Of a stretch of 64,000 nucleotides of DNA, positions 25,513 through 34,320 are shown piece by piece (the stretch's first letter is position 1; every line of letters begins with the position of its first letter). Both the position numbers and the translations under genes were made by a program. The notes under the pieces are model-generated. The model saw only the letters and a list, made by a program, of their open reading frames with translations, ran no database searches and was not told the origin of the DNA. Origin of the DNA: JAWKUK01 sp041398605 (GTDB taxonomy: Bacteria > Planctomycetota > UBA1135 > GCA-002686595); the NCBI GenBank assembly GCA_041398605.1, contig JAWKUK010000017.1, positions 1 to 64,000 on the forward strand, given 5' to 3'.

Positions 25513-27051
25513 TCAACCGCGGCCCATCGGCAGGAGCAAGCCCGGCGTGCCATGGTGGATCCCCTCGGGGAGGCCGCCCGACCAGCGCCGCACACGCGGG
25601 CCGTCTGGGCCGCGGCCCTCGATGCCCGCCGAGAACGGCACGCCGACCGGGCGCGAGTCGAAGTCCGCCGGCAACGGCAGACGCAGGCCCGTGCCGCCGC
25701 GCACGACGTCGCCGCCGAGGCGCGCGATGAGGTGCGGCGACGTGAGGCCGCCCGCGCGCTCGAGCGACAGCACCACGTCGCGCCCCGTGCGCCGCATCGT
25801 CACGGACGCCGGCGCGTCGTCCGGACGCTCCGGCAGCAACGTCAAGCGCTGCGCCAACCCGTCCGCGGTCACGACCCGCCGCCGCGAGAGCGGCGCGTCG
25901 AACAACAGCTTGCGGCCAGGCGTGAGCTCGGCGCCCGCTCGATCACGCTGGAACGTCGCCGCGCGGAACGTGTACAGCGCGCCGACCAGCGGGTCCGGGC
26001 CAGGCGCGCGGCTCCCGCCCGCGAGCGAGAAGTCGACCGTGCGCGTCGCGCCCGGCGCGAGGTCGAAGACCGTCGGCAAGCCGTCCACCTCAAACGCGCC
26101 GTGCGGCACGAAGAGGCCCGCCCGCACCTCGACCGGCACCGGGAACGGGTTCCGGAACGACACCGCGCTCTGCCAGCGCCCGAACCACTCGCCGCGCGCG
26201 CGTGTCGCGTCGTCCAGCGACTCCGGCTCGATGAACAGGTCCGGGACCCGCAGCGGCCACGGGCCTTCATCGTCCGGCGCGAGCTGCGCGAGGGCGCGCG
26301 CCGCGAGCGCGCGCCACGGCTCGTTCGAGTTCAGGCCGAAGACCGGCTGGCGCGCCAGACGCAGGAGCTCGTTCGGGTCGTCGATCGCCCATGACCAACG
26401 CTCGCAGAACGACCAATCGCCGCGCCCGGCCTCGGTGTCCCAGCCGCCTGGGCCGACGCTGTACGCCGCCAAGCGCTCGTCGCGCACAAAGCGCATGTCG
26501 TCCTCGTTGGCGTGCACGCCGAGCAACATCGCCGGGAGGCCGACGTCGCGCACCGCGAGGCAGACATCGCGCCGGAAGCACGCGACGCGCACCGTGATCC
26601 GATCGAGGTACGGGGTCAAGCGCTCGAGCAGCTCGCGCTCGAGGCCGGCCTCCTTCAGCTCGATCATGTGGATCGGGCGGACGCGGCGCGATTCTGGGGC
26701 GAGCTCGAGCGCCTCGTCCAAGAGCGGCACCGCCTCGCCCGTGAAGCGCTTGGCGAACCAGCCGCCCGCGTCGATGCCGAACAGCTCCGGCACGCTGCGC
26801 GCGGACAGCGGGCCGCTGTGGTCCGTCGTCCGCTCGAGCGTCGCGTCGTGCATCAGGACGAGGTCCCCGCCGCGGCACGCGCGCACGTCGTATTCGACGC
26901 CGTCGAGCCCGACGGAGAGCGCCCGCCGCAGCGACGCGAGCGTGTTCTCCGGCGCCTCGCGGGGCGCGCCGCGATGTCCGAGCAGCCACGGGGGGCCCGA
27001 GAGCCCGACGCCCGAGGCGCCTTCGAGATCGAGGTCGGCGTAGAGGTCCAT
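25513..27051 (-). CDS. Glycerophosphodiester phosphodiesterase family protein with a C-terminal beta domain
   Basis: A 512-residue protein. The first 260 residues are a GDPD TIM barrel: LLGHRGAPREAPENTLAS (catalytic HR and PENT, residues 26-43), GVEYDVRACRGGDLVLMHDATLERTT with metal-binding Glu/Asp and catalytic His, and MIELKEAGLE. It would hydrolyse glycerophosphodiesters to glycerol-3-phosphate and an alcohol. The last 230 residues (from AVSFRNPFPVPVEVRAGL) look like an immunoglobulin-like beta domain of unknown role, an unusual addition. No signal peptide is seen. It is 30 bases downstream of the lipoprotein gene on the same strand and 40 bases upstream of tRNA-Sec. Confidence 0.87.
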   Translation of the reverse strand: MDLYADLDLEGASGVGLSGPPWLLGHRGAPREAPENTLASLRRALSVGLDGVEYDVRACRGGDLVLMHDATLERTTDHSGPLSARSVPELFGIDAGGWFAKRFTGEAVPLLDEALELAPESRRVRPIHMIELKEAGLERELLERLTPYLDRITVRVACFRRDVCLAVRDVGLPAMLLGVHANEDDMRFVRDERLAAYSVGPGGWDTEAGRGDWSFCERWSWAIDDPNELLRLARQPVFGLNSNEPWRALAARALAQLAPDDEGPWPLRVPDLFIEPESLDDATRARGEWFGRWQSAVSFRNPFPVPVEVRAGLFVPHGAFEVDGLPTVFDLAPGATRTVDFSLAGGSRAPGPDPLVGALYTFRAATFQRDRAGAELTPGRKLLFDAPLSRRRVVTADGLAQRLTLLPERPDDAPASVTMRRTGRDVVLSLERAGGLTSPHLIARLGGDVVRGGTGLRLPLPADFDSRPVGVPFSAGIEGRGPDGPRVRRWSGGLPEGIHHGTPGLLLPMGRG

Positions 27052-27081
27052 GGGTACCCGACAGTCTGACGTGCGGGGCCG

Positions 27082-28242
27082 TCAGCGCGCCACGTCGGCA
27101 GCGATTCGATGCACCACGAGCACGCGCCCCGAGTACCCCGCGCTGACGAGGCAGGTCCCGAGGCCGTCGAAGCGACCGGACGCCAAGTGGTGCAGTTTCG
27201 CCGTGTCCTCCGCGGCGATGTCCTCGATCACGCGGTAGTTGACGAGGCCGGCGCTGGCCGGCACGAGGTCCGCCGCGACCGGCCACGGCTCGAGCCGCAC
27301 GACGCGGACGGTGCCGTCGTAGCCTGCGGTCGCGGCCTCCGTCCCCGGGCTGCGCGGGTCGACGTCGGCGAAGACCGCCCCGCGCAAGCGGTCATCCAGC
27401 GCGACGCAGCGCGTCTCGCGCTCGAAGGCCTCGTCGCTCTTCGTTTGGAAGAGGCGCAAGACGCCGTCGTTGCCGCACACGAGGACCTCGTCCGGGCGCG
27501 TCGCGACGCGCGCGAGCGGCGCCTCGCCGCGCCACACTCGCGCCGTGTTCCATTCCGCGCCGGCTTCGCTCGGGCGCGCGAGCCACACGAGCGCGCCGTT
27601 GTCACACGCGACGACGAGCCCGCGCGCCGTCGCCGCCATGCCCTTGGCGTTCGCGGGCAGCTTCGCGATGACCCGCGCGGCGAACCCTTCGGGGGTGCGC
27701 GTGACGAGCGTCACCTCGCGCGTGAAGCCCGCGAGCGCCACTTCGTTGCCGGGGGTCGCCGGGTCGAGGTCGCCGATCACGACCGCATGGATGAGCGCCG
27801 GCGACTGCGCGAGCACCTCGCGCTCGAACCCGCCCGCGCCGTCGGCGCTGCGGCGGAGCAGCCACGCGGCGCCCTCGCCTAGCTCCTCCTCCGTGCCCGT
27901 CAGCACGCCGACCGCGACGATCTCCGCGCCGGGGCGCTCGCGGTCGACGTCGCCGACGGCGACCTGCAGGAGCTCGCCGCCGGTCTCTGCGATGACCTCC
28001 GACTCGAAGGCGCCTCCCACGCAACGCGCGTACGTGATGCGCCCGAGCTCGCCGACGGCGACGAGCTCATCGCCCGGCGACCGCGGGTCGATGTCGCCGC
28101 ACGCGACGCCGCTGAGGCGCACCTCGCCGGCGAACGCCTCGTGGGTGCGCCACCCGTCTCGGTCGACGTAGGTCGGCCCGGTCGTGCTGTGGCAGGCGCT
28201 GGCCAGCGCGGCGACGAAGAAGGCGGTTCGGGTTCGTAGCAT
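27082..28242 (-). CDS. Putative lipoprotein with a beta-propeller (FG-GAP/VCBS-like) fold
   Basis: A 386-residue protein. It starts MLRTRTAFFVAALASACHS, with a lipobox (LASAC) and Cys17 as the likely lipidated residue. At least six blades of the type ACGDIDPRSPGDELVAVGEL follow, with repeated GDxDxxxPGxE strands and short acidic loops that resemble the calcium-binding loops of FG-GAP repeats. It probably sits in the membrane, facing the periplasm or cell surface. It is transcribed together with the GDPD gene downstream and possibly with selD upstream (96 bases). Confidence 0.75.
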   Translation of the reverse strand: MLRTRTAFFVAALASACHSTTGPTYVDRDGWRTHEAFAGEVRLSGVACGDIDPRSPGDELVAVGELGRITYARCVGGAFESEVIAETGGELLQVAVGDVDRERPGAEIVAVGVLTGTEEELGEGAAWLLRRSADGAGGFEREVLAQSPALIHAVVIGDLDPATPGNEVALAGFTREVTLVTRTPEGFAARVIAKLPANAKGMAATARGLVVACDNGALVWLARPSEAGAEWNTARVWRGEAPLARVATRPDEVLVCGNDGVLRLFQTKSDEAFERETRCVALDDRLRGAVFADVDPRSPGTEAATAGYDGTVRVVRLEPWPVAADLVPASAGLVNYRVIEDIAAEDTAKLHHLASGRFDGLGTCLVSAGYSGRVLVVHRIAADVAR

Positions 28243-28338
28243 GTGGGGAGCGGCGTGTGCGTGTTGGGGTCGATGCCGGCCGGAGAGCTCGGCCGCGCCA
28301 CGAAGGCGCGCCGTTGTAGCAGCGCGGCGCCCTCGGGG

Positions 28339-29406
28339 TCACACGTGCAGCTCGATCCAGCGGCCCGAATGCGGCACGACCTCGCCGACCGCGTGCACGG
28401 GCACGTCGCGGGCAGCCAGCTCACGCTCGAGCGCCGCGGCCTTCTCGGGCGCGACCACGATCAAGAGCCCGCCGCTCGTCTCCGCGTCGAACGCGATGTT
28501 GACGATCGCGGGGTCGGCGCCCGCGGCGACCGAAACGACCTGGCCGAGCGCCATCTTCCCGCGCGCCGTGCCGCCCGACAGGATGCCTTTGCGCGCCAGG
28601 TCGAGGGCGCCCGGGAAGAGCGGCAGGTCCCCAGTGCGCAGGCGCAGCGTCACGTTGCTGGCGAGCGCGATGTTGCGCCCGTGGCCGACGAGGCCGAAGC
28701 CGGTGACGTCGGTGCACGCGTGCGCGCCGACGACCTGCATCGCCTCGGCCGCAGCGCGATTGAGGGTCGCCATCTGCAGCGCCGCGGCGCGCACGACGTC
28801 GTCGCCGACCTTGCGCAGCTTGCCGGCCGTCGTGATCGAGCCCATCCCGAGGCGCTTCGTGAGGTACAGCACGTCGCCGACGCGCGCGCCGGCGTTGGCC
28901 GTCACCTGCGCCGGGTCGACGAGCCCGGTCACCGCGAAGCCGAACATGGGCTCGGGCGTCTCGACCGTGTGGCCGCCAGCGACGACCGCGCCGCTCTCGC
29001 GCACCTTCTCGAAGCCGCCGCGGAAGATCTCGCGGATCCAATCCTCGCGGAACCCCTTCGGGAAGCCGGCGAGGTTCAGCGCGCTGAGCGCGCGCCCGCC
29101 CATCGCGTAGATGTCCGACAACGAGTTCGCCGCCGCCACCGCGCCGTACAGGTACGGGTCGTCGATGACCGGCGGGAAGAAGTCGACCGTCTGCACGAGC
29201 GCAACGCCGCCGCCGGGCACACCCTCAGCCGGCCCCAGCAGCACGACGCCCGCGTCGTCCACCGTCTGGGGTCCTACGAGGAGCCGGGGGTCCGACTCTT
29301 GATTGATGTCACGCAGCACCTGCGTGAGCTGCCCAAGAGGCATCTTGGCGGCTCACCCGGCGCAGGCTGCGTAATCGATCAGGCGCTTCTCGCGGAAGAG
29401 GGACAT
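28339..29406 (-). CDS. selD: Selenide, water dikinase SelD, itself a selenoprotein (Sec18 by UGA)
   Basis: SelD makes selenophosphate from selenide and ATP, the selenium donor for tRNA-Sec. The well-known part (LLVGPQTVDDAGVVL, VQTVDFFPPVIDDPYLYG, AAANSLSDIYAMGGR) is open from 29343, but the family's N-terminus with the reactive Cys/Sec lies upstream. Reading from the ATG at 29406 gives MSLFREKRLIDYAACAG, then an in-frame TGA (29353-29355), then AAKMPLGQLTQVL. This fits the G(C/U)xxK active-site pattern exactly, so the TGA most likely encodes selenocysteine. The full length is 355 residues. A tRNA-Sec gene at 25.4 kb supports decoding. A start at 29343 would lose the catalytic residue. Confidence 0.92.
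29331..29349 (-). promoter_or_regulatory. Candidate bacterial SECIS hairpin just after the selD UGA
   Basis: In the minus-strand mRNA, three bases after the UGA, GCCAAG (29349-29344) can pair with CTTGGGC (29337-29331; one bulged G), leaving a six-base loop ATGCCT. Bacterial SECIS elements lie immediately 3' of the UGA inside the coding region, which this matches in position. The short stem makes this moderate evidence. Confidence 0.5.
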
Positions 29407-29496
29407 TGGACGCGCAGCATAGTCCTTCGGCGCGCGGGCTGGAATCCCCTGTCTCGGGCGCTGCGCTGTCTCGGGCGCTGCGCGCCCGCGGCGCGC

Positions 29497-32400
29497 TCAA
29501 TCCACCTTCAACAGCGGCGTGAAGTACCGGTAGTAGACCTCGAGGGTCAACACACACAGCGCCGTCGTGTACACGCGGTCGCGGTCGGTGTCCTGCGCGT
29601 ACTCCGCATAGATCGAGATCGGCTTCCACGAGCCGTCCGCGTCCTGCGCTGGCAGGAGCGTCTCCTTCATGGCGGTGTTCCAGCGCTTCCAGTCGTCGCC
29701 GCCGACGCGGAACATCGCGAGCGTGCCGTAGTACCAGAAGTACAGGTTCGCCTGCGCTTTGTGGACGAAGTCGTCCTCGCCGGTGAAGCGATACCCCTGC
29801 GGCAGGCGCTCCGTGACAAAGCGGCGCGCGGCGCGATAGTCCGCGCTCGTCACGTCTGCGCCGAGCAGCGAGAGCGCGAAGATCGACGCGGGCGTCGAGC
29901 CCGGCAGCGTCGGATAGCTCGAGCGCAGGCGCTGCGGGTCCTGGCTGTAACGGAACGCGCCGCGCTGTGGGTCCCACGAGTTCGCGAGGAAGCTCGCGGC
30001 GCGCCGGAAGACCTGCTTCGGCACCGGGAGGCCGCCGAGCTGCGCGGACTCGAGCGCCATCACCTGCCACGCCGTCACCGACGCGCGGGGCCAGCGGTCG
30101 TACACGCGGTTCGTCGGGTAGTAGTAGCCCCAGCCACCGTCCTCCGTCACGTCGCCCGACGAGTGCTGGACGTCGACGATGTGCTGCACCGCGTCGCGCA
30201 GCGGGCCGCGCAGGCGCTCGTCCTTGGTCAGCGCAAAGCACTCCGCGAGCGCGTACGTCGCGACCGCGTGGCTGTACGCGTCCGAGTCGCCGAAGTGGCC
30301 CGAAGCGGGGTCTTGCGCCGACAGGAGGTACTGCACGCCGCGCGCGACGACCGGCGAATACTCGGTGTCCGACTTCTGGGTGTGGCCCGCGCCGAGGAAC
30401 GACAGGAGCGCGAGGCCGGTCTTGCCGATCGTCGGGTGCCCGTACTTGTCGTCGCGCTCCATCCGGCCCCAATTGCCCTCGCGGCGCTGGACCGACGCCA
30501 AGTACGCGAGGCCGCGCGTCACTGCGCGCTCGGTCTCGACGCTGCCACCGTGCACGTCGAGCGCCTCGGCCTTCTGCGCGCCGCTGCGGGTCTGGTACGG
30601 GGTGTGGTCCCACTCGTTGCGCTGCGGCGCAGCAACGGGCGTGTCCGCCGCGACCCGCGTGCCGACCTCGAAGGTCTGGTTCACGGGGCTCGGCGCGCGC
30701 GACAGCGGGTCGTTCGCGCCCGAGTCCGACGGGCTCAGCGCCGTCGCCACGCGCGCCGGGCCACGCTCGGGCGCGGTCCGCGCGGCGCCGGCGGCGCTGC
30801 GGGTCAGGCCCGTCGCCGAGGGCACCCACTCCGCCAGCGGGTCGAACGCGGGCGCGCCGCTCGCGGCCGGCTGCGCGAGCTCCGCCCCCGTGGTCGGCGT
30901 CACGAGCTCGACGCCCGCGAGGGCCGTCGACGGCGCCGGACGCGTCGGCGCGCCGAGCTCCGCCGCGCGGAACCCCGGCGCCGGCGCGGCGCCGACGTCG
31001 GCCCCGCGGCTCGAGCGCTCGAACGGCGCGAGGGAGGCAGGCGCGAGGGCGACCCCCTGCGCGCCGCTCGGGCCGGCGCTGCCCTCGGTGAAGGCGAGGC
31101 CTGGCGTCGCGGCGCGCTCGGGCGCGCTCCCGGGCGCCGGCGCGCCCGCTGCGCCGCGCGTGCGCTGGACGGCGATGTCGCTCGCGACGAGCTCGAACGC
31201 AGCGCCCGCGCTGGCCGCGGCGCCCGCGCCGGGGTCCGTGGCGCGCTCGATGCGCTCCGTCGGCGTGGCGACCTCGATGTCGCGCTGCGCCGCGCGGGGG
31301 CCGCGATCGACAAACGCCTCGCGCCGCATCGGCACCGCGGGGCTCGCGTCAGCGCTGTCGGCGCGGCGCGAGCGCTCCACGCGCGCGGCGGTCGAGGGCG
31401 CGAGCGCCATGGCGCTGTCCGGGGCGCTCTCGGCGCTCCGCAGGGCCTCCGGCGACGCTGCGGCGTTCGCTTGGGTCGGCCGCTCGGTGCGGTCGGTGCG
31501 GACGTCTTGGGCCGCGACCTCGACCGCCGACGGCGCCGCTTCAGCGAGGCGCTCGAAGGACTCGCGCGCAGCGGCGACGGCCTCGGTGCGCGCGGGCGTG
31601 CTCGCGCGTGCGACGTCGGTGACCGCGGCGCGCGCAGGCGCGTCCGCGGCCTCCGCGCGCTCGCTGCGCTCGAGCTGCAGCGCGGCGGCAGCGACCTCGC
31701 GCTCGACCTCGACCGCCTGCTGCTCGGCGCGGTCCGGCGTCGACTCTGCGGCGCGCTCGGCGCGCTGCGCGGAGAGCTCGCCGGCGCGCTCCAGGTTGCG
31801 CTGCGCCGAGAGCGACGACGGATCGACGACGAGCCGGATGCGCGTGCGGCTGCCGTCGCCCTCTTGCGCCGGCATGACGGGCTCCGGATACACCTCGCGC
31901 GCCCACCACAACATCAAGAGGTGGACCAAGAGCGAGATCAGCACACACTTGTACAGGATGTCGAGGCCGCGCCAGCGCTTCGCGAGCGCCGCCAGGAGCG
32001 CGAGCATCAAGAGCAGCGCCAAGAGCAACAGCTCGCGCCAGCCGACCGGCGGGCCGGGCGTGCGGAAGAGCTCCTTCGACGACGCGCGGAAGAGGTCCGC
32101 GGCGGGCTTGCCCGCGACCTCGGCCTCGATGCCGAAGTACAGCGTGAAGCCATCGAGCGAGAGGAACGGCCCGCGCTCGTCGGTCGCGCCATTGACGCCG
32201 ATCAGCGCTTCGGGGGCGACGAACCCTTGGCCCATGCCGTCGATCGTCGCGCCGGGCAAGAGGCCGCTGCGGTACAGGTCGAAGCCGCCCGCGCCGCCCT
32301 CACGGTCCGACGCAAACACGACGGCGCGCCCGTCGGCGGTGAACGTCGGCTCGCGCTCTTCGAAGGCCGAGTTGAGGGGCGTGAGCGGCGCGACGTCGAA

Positions 32401-33063
32401 CGCCGCCGGCGCCGCAGAGTCCGCCAAACGCACCGGGTTCGCCGCGTAGAGGTCGAAGTCGGGGTACGCGCCGAGCTTGCCGCGGTTCGACGCGAAGACG
32501 ATGACGTCGGTGCCGGGCACCGGCGCGGGGTCCGAGTCGTCCGCGGCCGAGTTGATGTCACCCGCGACGCGCTCGGGCGGGCCGAAGGCGCCGCGGTCGT
32601 AGCTCGCGGTCCAGAGGTCGAGCCCCCCCACACTGCCGGGCCGGTTCGAGGCGAACCACAGGCGGTCGCCCGCGAACGCCGGCGCGAGGTCGTCCGAGGG
32701 CGAGTTGACCGCGGACAGCGGGCGCGGCGACAGCGCGCGGCCGTCGACGAGGTCGGCGATCCACAGGTCGACGCCGAGCCCGCGCTCGCCGACGACAAAC
32801 ACGAGGTGGCGGCCGTCGGGCGTGATGACGGGCTTGCGCTCGTTCTCGGGGCTGTTGACCTCGCCAGCGAGGGGCTCGGGCGCCTCCCAGATCGCGTAGC
32901 GCACGCGGTCGAGGCCCGCGGCCTCGAAGGTCTCCACGCCGTCGGTGAAGCTGCCTTCGTTGCCCAAGTACGGCCGAAAGCGCAGCCACGCCGCGAAGAA
33001 CCCCGCGGCGAGCAGCGCGCCAGCGATGACCAGGTTCTTGCCGAAGTTGCCGCCTAAGTTCAA
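29497..33063 (-). CDS. Giant fusion: PD40-type propeller, membrane segments, Ala/Glu-rich linker and terpenoid-cyclase-like toroid
   Basis: A 1188-residue protein. An N-terminal membrane anchor (NLVIAGALLAAGFFAAW) is followed by about five PD40/WD-like blades (PVITPDGRHLVFVVGE, SNRPGSVGGLDLW, FTADGRAVVFASDREGG; residues 60-340). Two membrane segments then cluster near 350-400 (ELLLLALLLMLALLAAL, YKCVLISLLVHLLMLWW). A 430-residue linker rich in Ala, Arg and Ser is probably disordered. The last 330 residues are alpha-toroid repeats like those of squalene cyclases (RGLAYLASVQRREGNWG, TEDGGWGYYYP, FRYSQDPQ). The catalytic DXDD of cyclases is not seen, so the toroid may be a binding domain. It is downstream of ExbB/ExbD, so it may be energised by them. 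Confidence 0.85.
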   Translation of the reverse strand: MNLGGNFGKNLVIAGALLAAGFFAAWLRFRPYLGNEGSFTDGVETFEAAGLDRVRYAIWEAPEPLAGEVNSPENERKPVITPDGRHLVFVVGERGLGVDLWIADLVDGRALSPRPLSAVNSPSDDLAPAFAGDRLWFASNRPGSVGGLDLWTASYDRGAFGPPERVAGDINSAADDSDPAPVPGTDVIVFASNRGKLGAYPDFDLYAANPVRLADSAAPAAFDVAPLTPLNSAFEEREPTFTADGRAVVFASDREGGAGGFDLYRSGLLPGATIDGMGQGFVAPEALIGVNGATDERGPFLSLDGFTLYFGIEAEVAGKPAADLFRASSKELFRTPGPPVGWRELLLLALLLMLALLAALAKRWRGLDILYKCVLISLLVHLLMLWWAREVYPEPVMPAQEGDGSRTRIRLVVDPSSLSAQRNLERAGELSAQRAERAAESTPDRAEQQAVEVEREVAAAALQLERSERAEAADAPARAAVTDVARASTPARTEAVAAARESFERLAEAAPSAVEVAAQDVRTDRTERPTQANAAASPEALRSAESAPDSAMALAPSTAARVERSRRADSADASPAVPMRREAFVDRGPRAAQRDIEVATPTERIERATDPGAGAAASAGAAFELVASDIAVQRTRGAAGAPAPGSAPERAATPGLAFTEGSAGPSGAQGVALAPASLAPFERSSRGADVGAAPAPGFRAAELGAPTRPAPSTALAGVELVTPTTGAELAQPAASGAPAFDPLAEWVPSATGLTRSAAGAARTAPERGPARVATALSPSDSGANDPLSRAPSPVNQTFEVGTRVAADTPVAAPQRNEWDHTPYQTRSGAQKAEALDVHGGSVETERAVTRGLAYLASVQRREGNWGRMERDDKYGHPTIGKTGLALLSFLGAGHTQKSDTEYSPVVARGVQYLLSAQDPASGHFGDSDAYSHAVATYALAECFALTKDERLRGPLRDAVQHIVDVQHSSGDVTEDGGWGYYYPTNRVYDRWPRASVTAWQVMALESAQLGGLPVPKQVFRRAASFLANSWDPQRGAFRYSQDPQRLRSSYPTLPGSTPASIFALSLLGADVTSADYRAARRFVTERLPQGYRFTGEDDFVHKAQANLYFWYYGTLAMFRVGGDDWKRWNTAMKETLLPAQDADGSWKPISIYAEYAQDTDRDRVYTTALCVLTLEVYYRYFTPLLKVD

Positions 33064-33091
33064 TCCGTACGTCCTTCGTCGCGGTGCGCGA

Positions 33092-33502
33092 TCAGGCGTC
33101 CTGGTGGACGATGCCGATGTCCGTAAGGCCCGCGCGACGGCAAGCGTCCATCACCATCACGACCCGCTGCAACACGACGTCTCGGTCGCCGCGGATCGTC
33201 ACCGGGGTCTCCGCGTTCGCGCGCGCGGCGCGCACGAGCAGCGCCTCGAGCCCCTCCTCGTCGATGTCCTGGCCGGCGACGCGCAGGCGCCCGTCGGACA
33301 TCAGGTTGATCACGATCTCCTCGGGCGTGTTCTTGGCCTCTTCGCCGGACTCAGCGGTCGGCAAGTTGAGGCTCATCTCCTTCTCTTGCTGCGCGAACGT
33401 CGTCGCGACCATGAAGAAGATCAGCAAGAGGAACACGACGTCGATCATCGGCGCGAGGTTCAGCGACAGCTCCGCCGCGGGGTCTTGGGTGCGGACTCGC
33501 AT
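33092..33502 (-). CDS. exbD: Biopolymer transport protein ExbD/TolR
   Basis: A 136-residue ExbD. It starts MRVRTQDPAAELSLNLAPMID, with the single membrane segment VVFLLLIFFMVATTF carrying the conserved Asp in MIDVV that works in proton-driven energy transfer. A periplasmic domain follows (VINLMSDGRLRVAGQDIDEEGLEALL). The ATG at 33502 is chosen over a longer opening at 33610 because the latter runs into exbB. It is four bases after exbB and 28 bases before the toroid-fusion gene, so these are one operon. Confidence 0.94.
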   Translation of the reverse strand: MRVRTQDPAAELSLNLAPMIDVVFLLLIFFMVATTFAQQEKEMSLNLPTAESGEEAKNTPEEIVINLMSDGRLRVAGQDIDEEGLEALLVRAARANAETPVTIRGDRDVVLQRVVMVMDACRRAGLTDIGIVHQDA

Positions 33503-33506
33503 CGGC

Positions 33507-34232
33507 TCAGCCCTCCTGACGCTGGGCCGCGCTCGCAGCGGCGCCGCCGCGCGCGTGCTCGGAGAGGGCGCTGTCCACGGCGCGGTAGGCCTCTTCCGAG
33601 GTCGCCGCAAAGCGCTCGATGCGGCCCTGCAGGACCCAGTAGAAGACGATCGTCGGGATCGCGACGGTGAGGCCCGCGGCGGTCGTCGTCAGCGCGACGT
33701 AGATGCCGCGCGCGAGCTGCTCGGGCTTGCCGATGCCCGACGTCAACGCGATGTTCGAGAAGGCCTCGATCATGCCCCACACCGTGCCCAAGAGGCCGAG
33801 CAGCGGCGCGATCAGCCAGACGAGGAACAAGGGGCGCAGGTTGCGCCCAAGGAGGCGCACCTCGGCGCCCGCGGTGTCCTCGACGACCTTCTCGCGGTCG
33901 GCGAAGGCCATGTGCGAGCGCTCGAGCCCCGCTGCGAGGATGCGCTCGAGCGGCTTCTTGCGCGCGCCGCACGCGTCGAGGCCCGCCTTGGCGCCGCCCG
34001 CGCGCGTCGCCTCGGCGATCTCCGCGCCGAGCTTCTGCGAGCCGATCGCCATCGGCTGCAAGCGCAGCCAGCGCTCGACGGCAAACGCGAGCGCCGCCAC
34101 CGAGCACAGCCCGATCGGGATCATCAGCGGTCCGCCCGCCTTGATCAGCTCGAACAACGAATCGACGGAGGGCGTTTGCGCAGCGGCCGAGCCGCCTTGC
34201 AAGAGCGCGAGGAGCGGGAATTGGAGAGGCAT
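33507..34232 (-). CDS. exbB: MotA/TolQ/ExbB proton channel protein
   Basis: A 241-residue ExbB/TolQ. Three membrane segments are seen: PLMIPIGLCSVAALAFAVERW (residues 32-53), LFLVWLIAPLLGLLGTVWGMIEAF (about 130-155) and YVALTTTAAGLTVAIPTIVFYWV (about 180-203). The family motif GLLGTVWGMIEAF and the Thr-rich third helix are typical. It forms the proton channel with ExbD. The start MPLQFPLLALLQGG may be a short N-terminal hydrophobic stretch. It is in the same operon as a TPR protein upstream and exbD and the toroid-fusion gene downstream. Confidence 0.94.
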   Translation of the reverse strand: MPLQFPLLALLQGGSAAAQTPSVDSLFELIKAGGPLMIPIGLCSVAALAFAVERWLRLQPMAIGSQKLGAEIAEATRAGGAKAGLDACGARKKPLERILAAGLERSHMAFADREKVVEDTAGAEVRLLGRNLRPLFLVWLIAPLLGLLGTVWGMIEAFSNIALTSGIGKPEQLARGIYVALTTTAAGLTVAIPTIVFYWVLQGRIERFAATSEEAYRAVDSALSEHARGGAAASAAQRQEG

Positions 34233-34320
34233 CGTCGTGGTGGGCCCGGTGGGTCCTTATCGAGCGTTCGTCGTGCGGGGCGCGGAGGTGGGGAGCTCTG
34301 TCGAGGGTGCCGGCGGCGCG

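Noticed and set aside
28243..33057. A plus-strand open frame of 1604 residues opposite the lipoprotein, selD and toroid-fusion genes
   Set aside because: Its translation is Arg/Ala/His-rich with no domains or signal peptide and crosses several real genes; it is an antisense artefact of high GC codon use.
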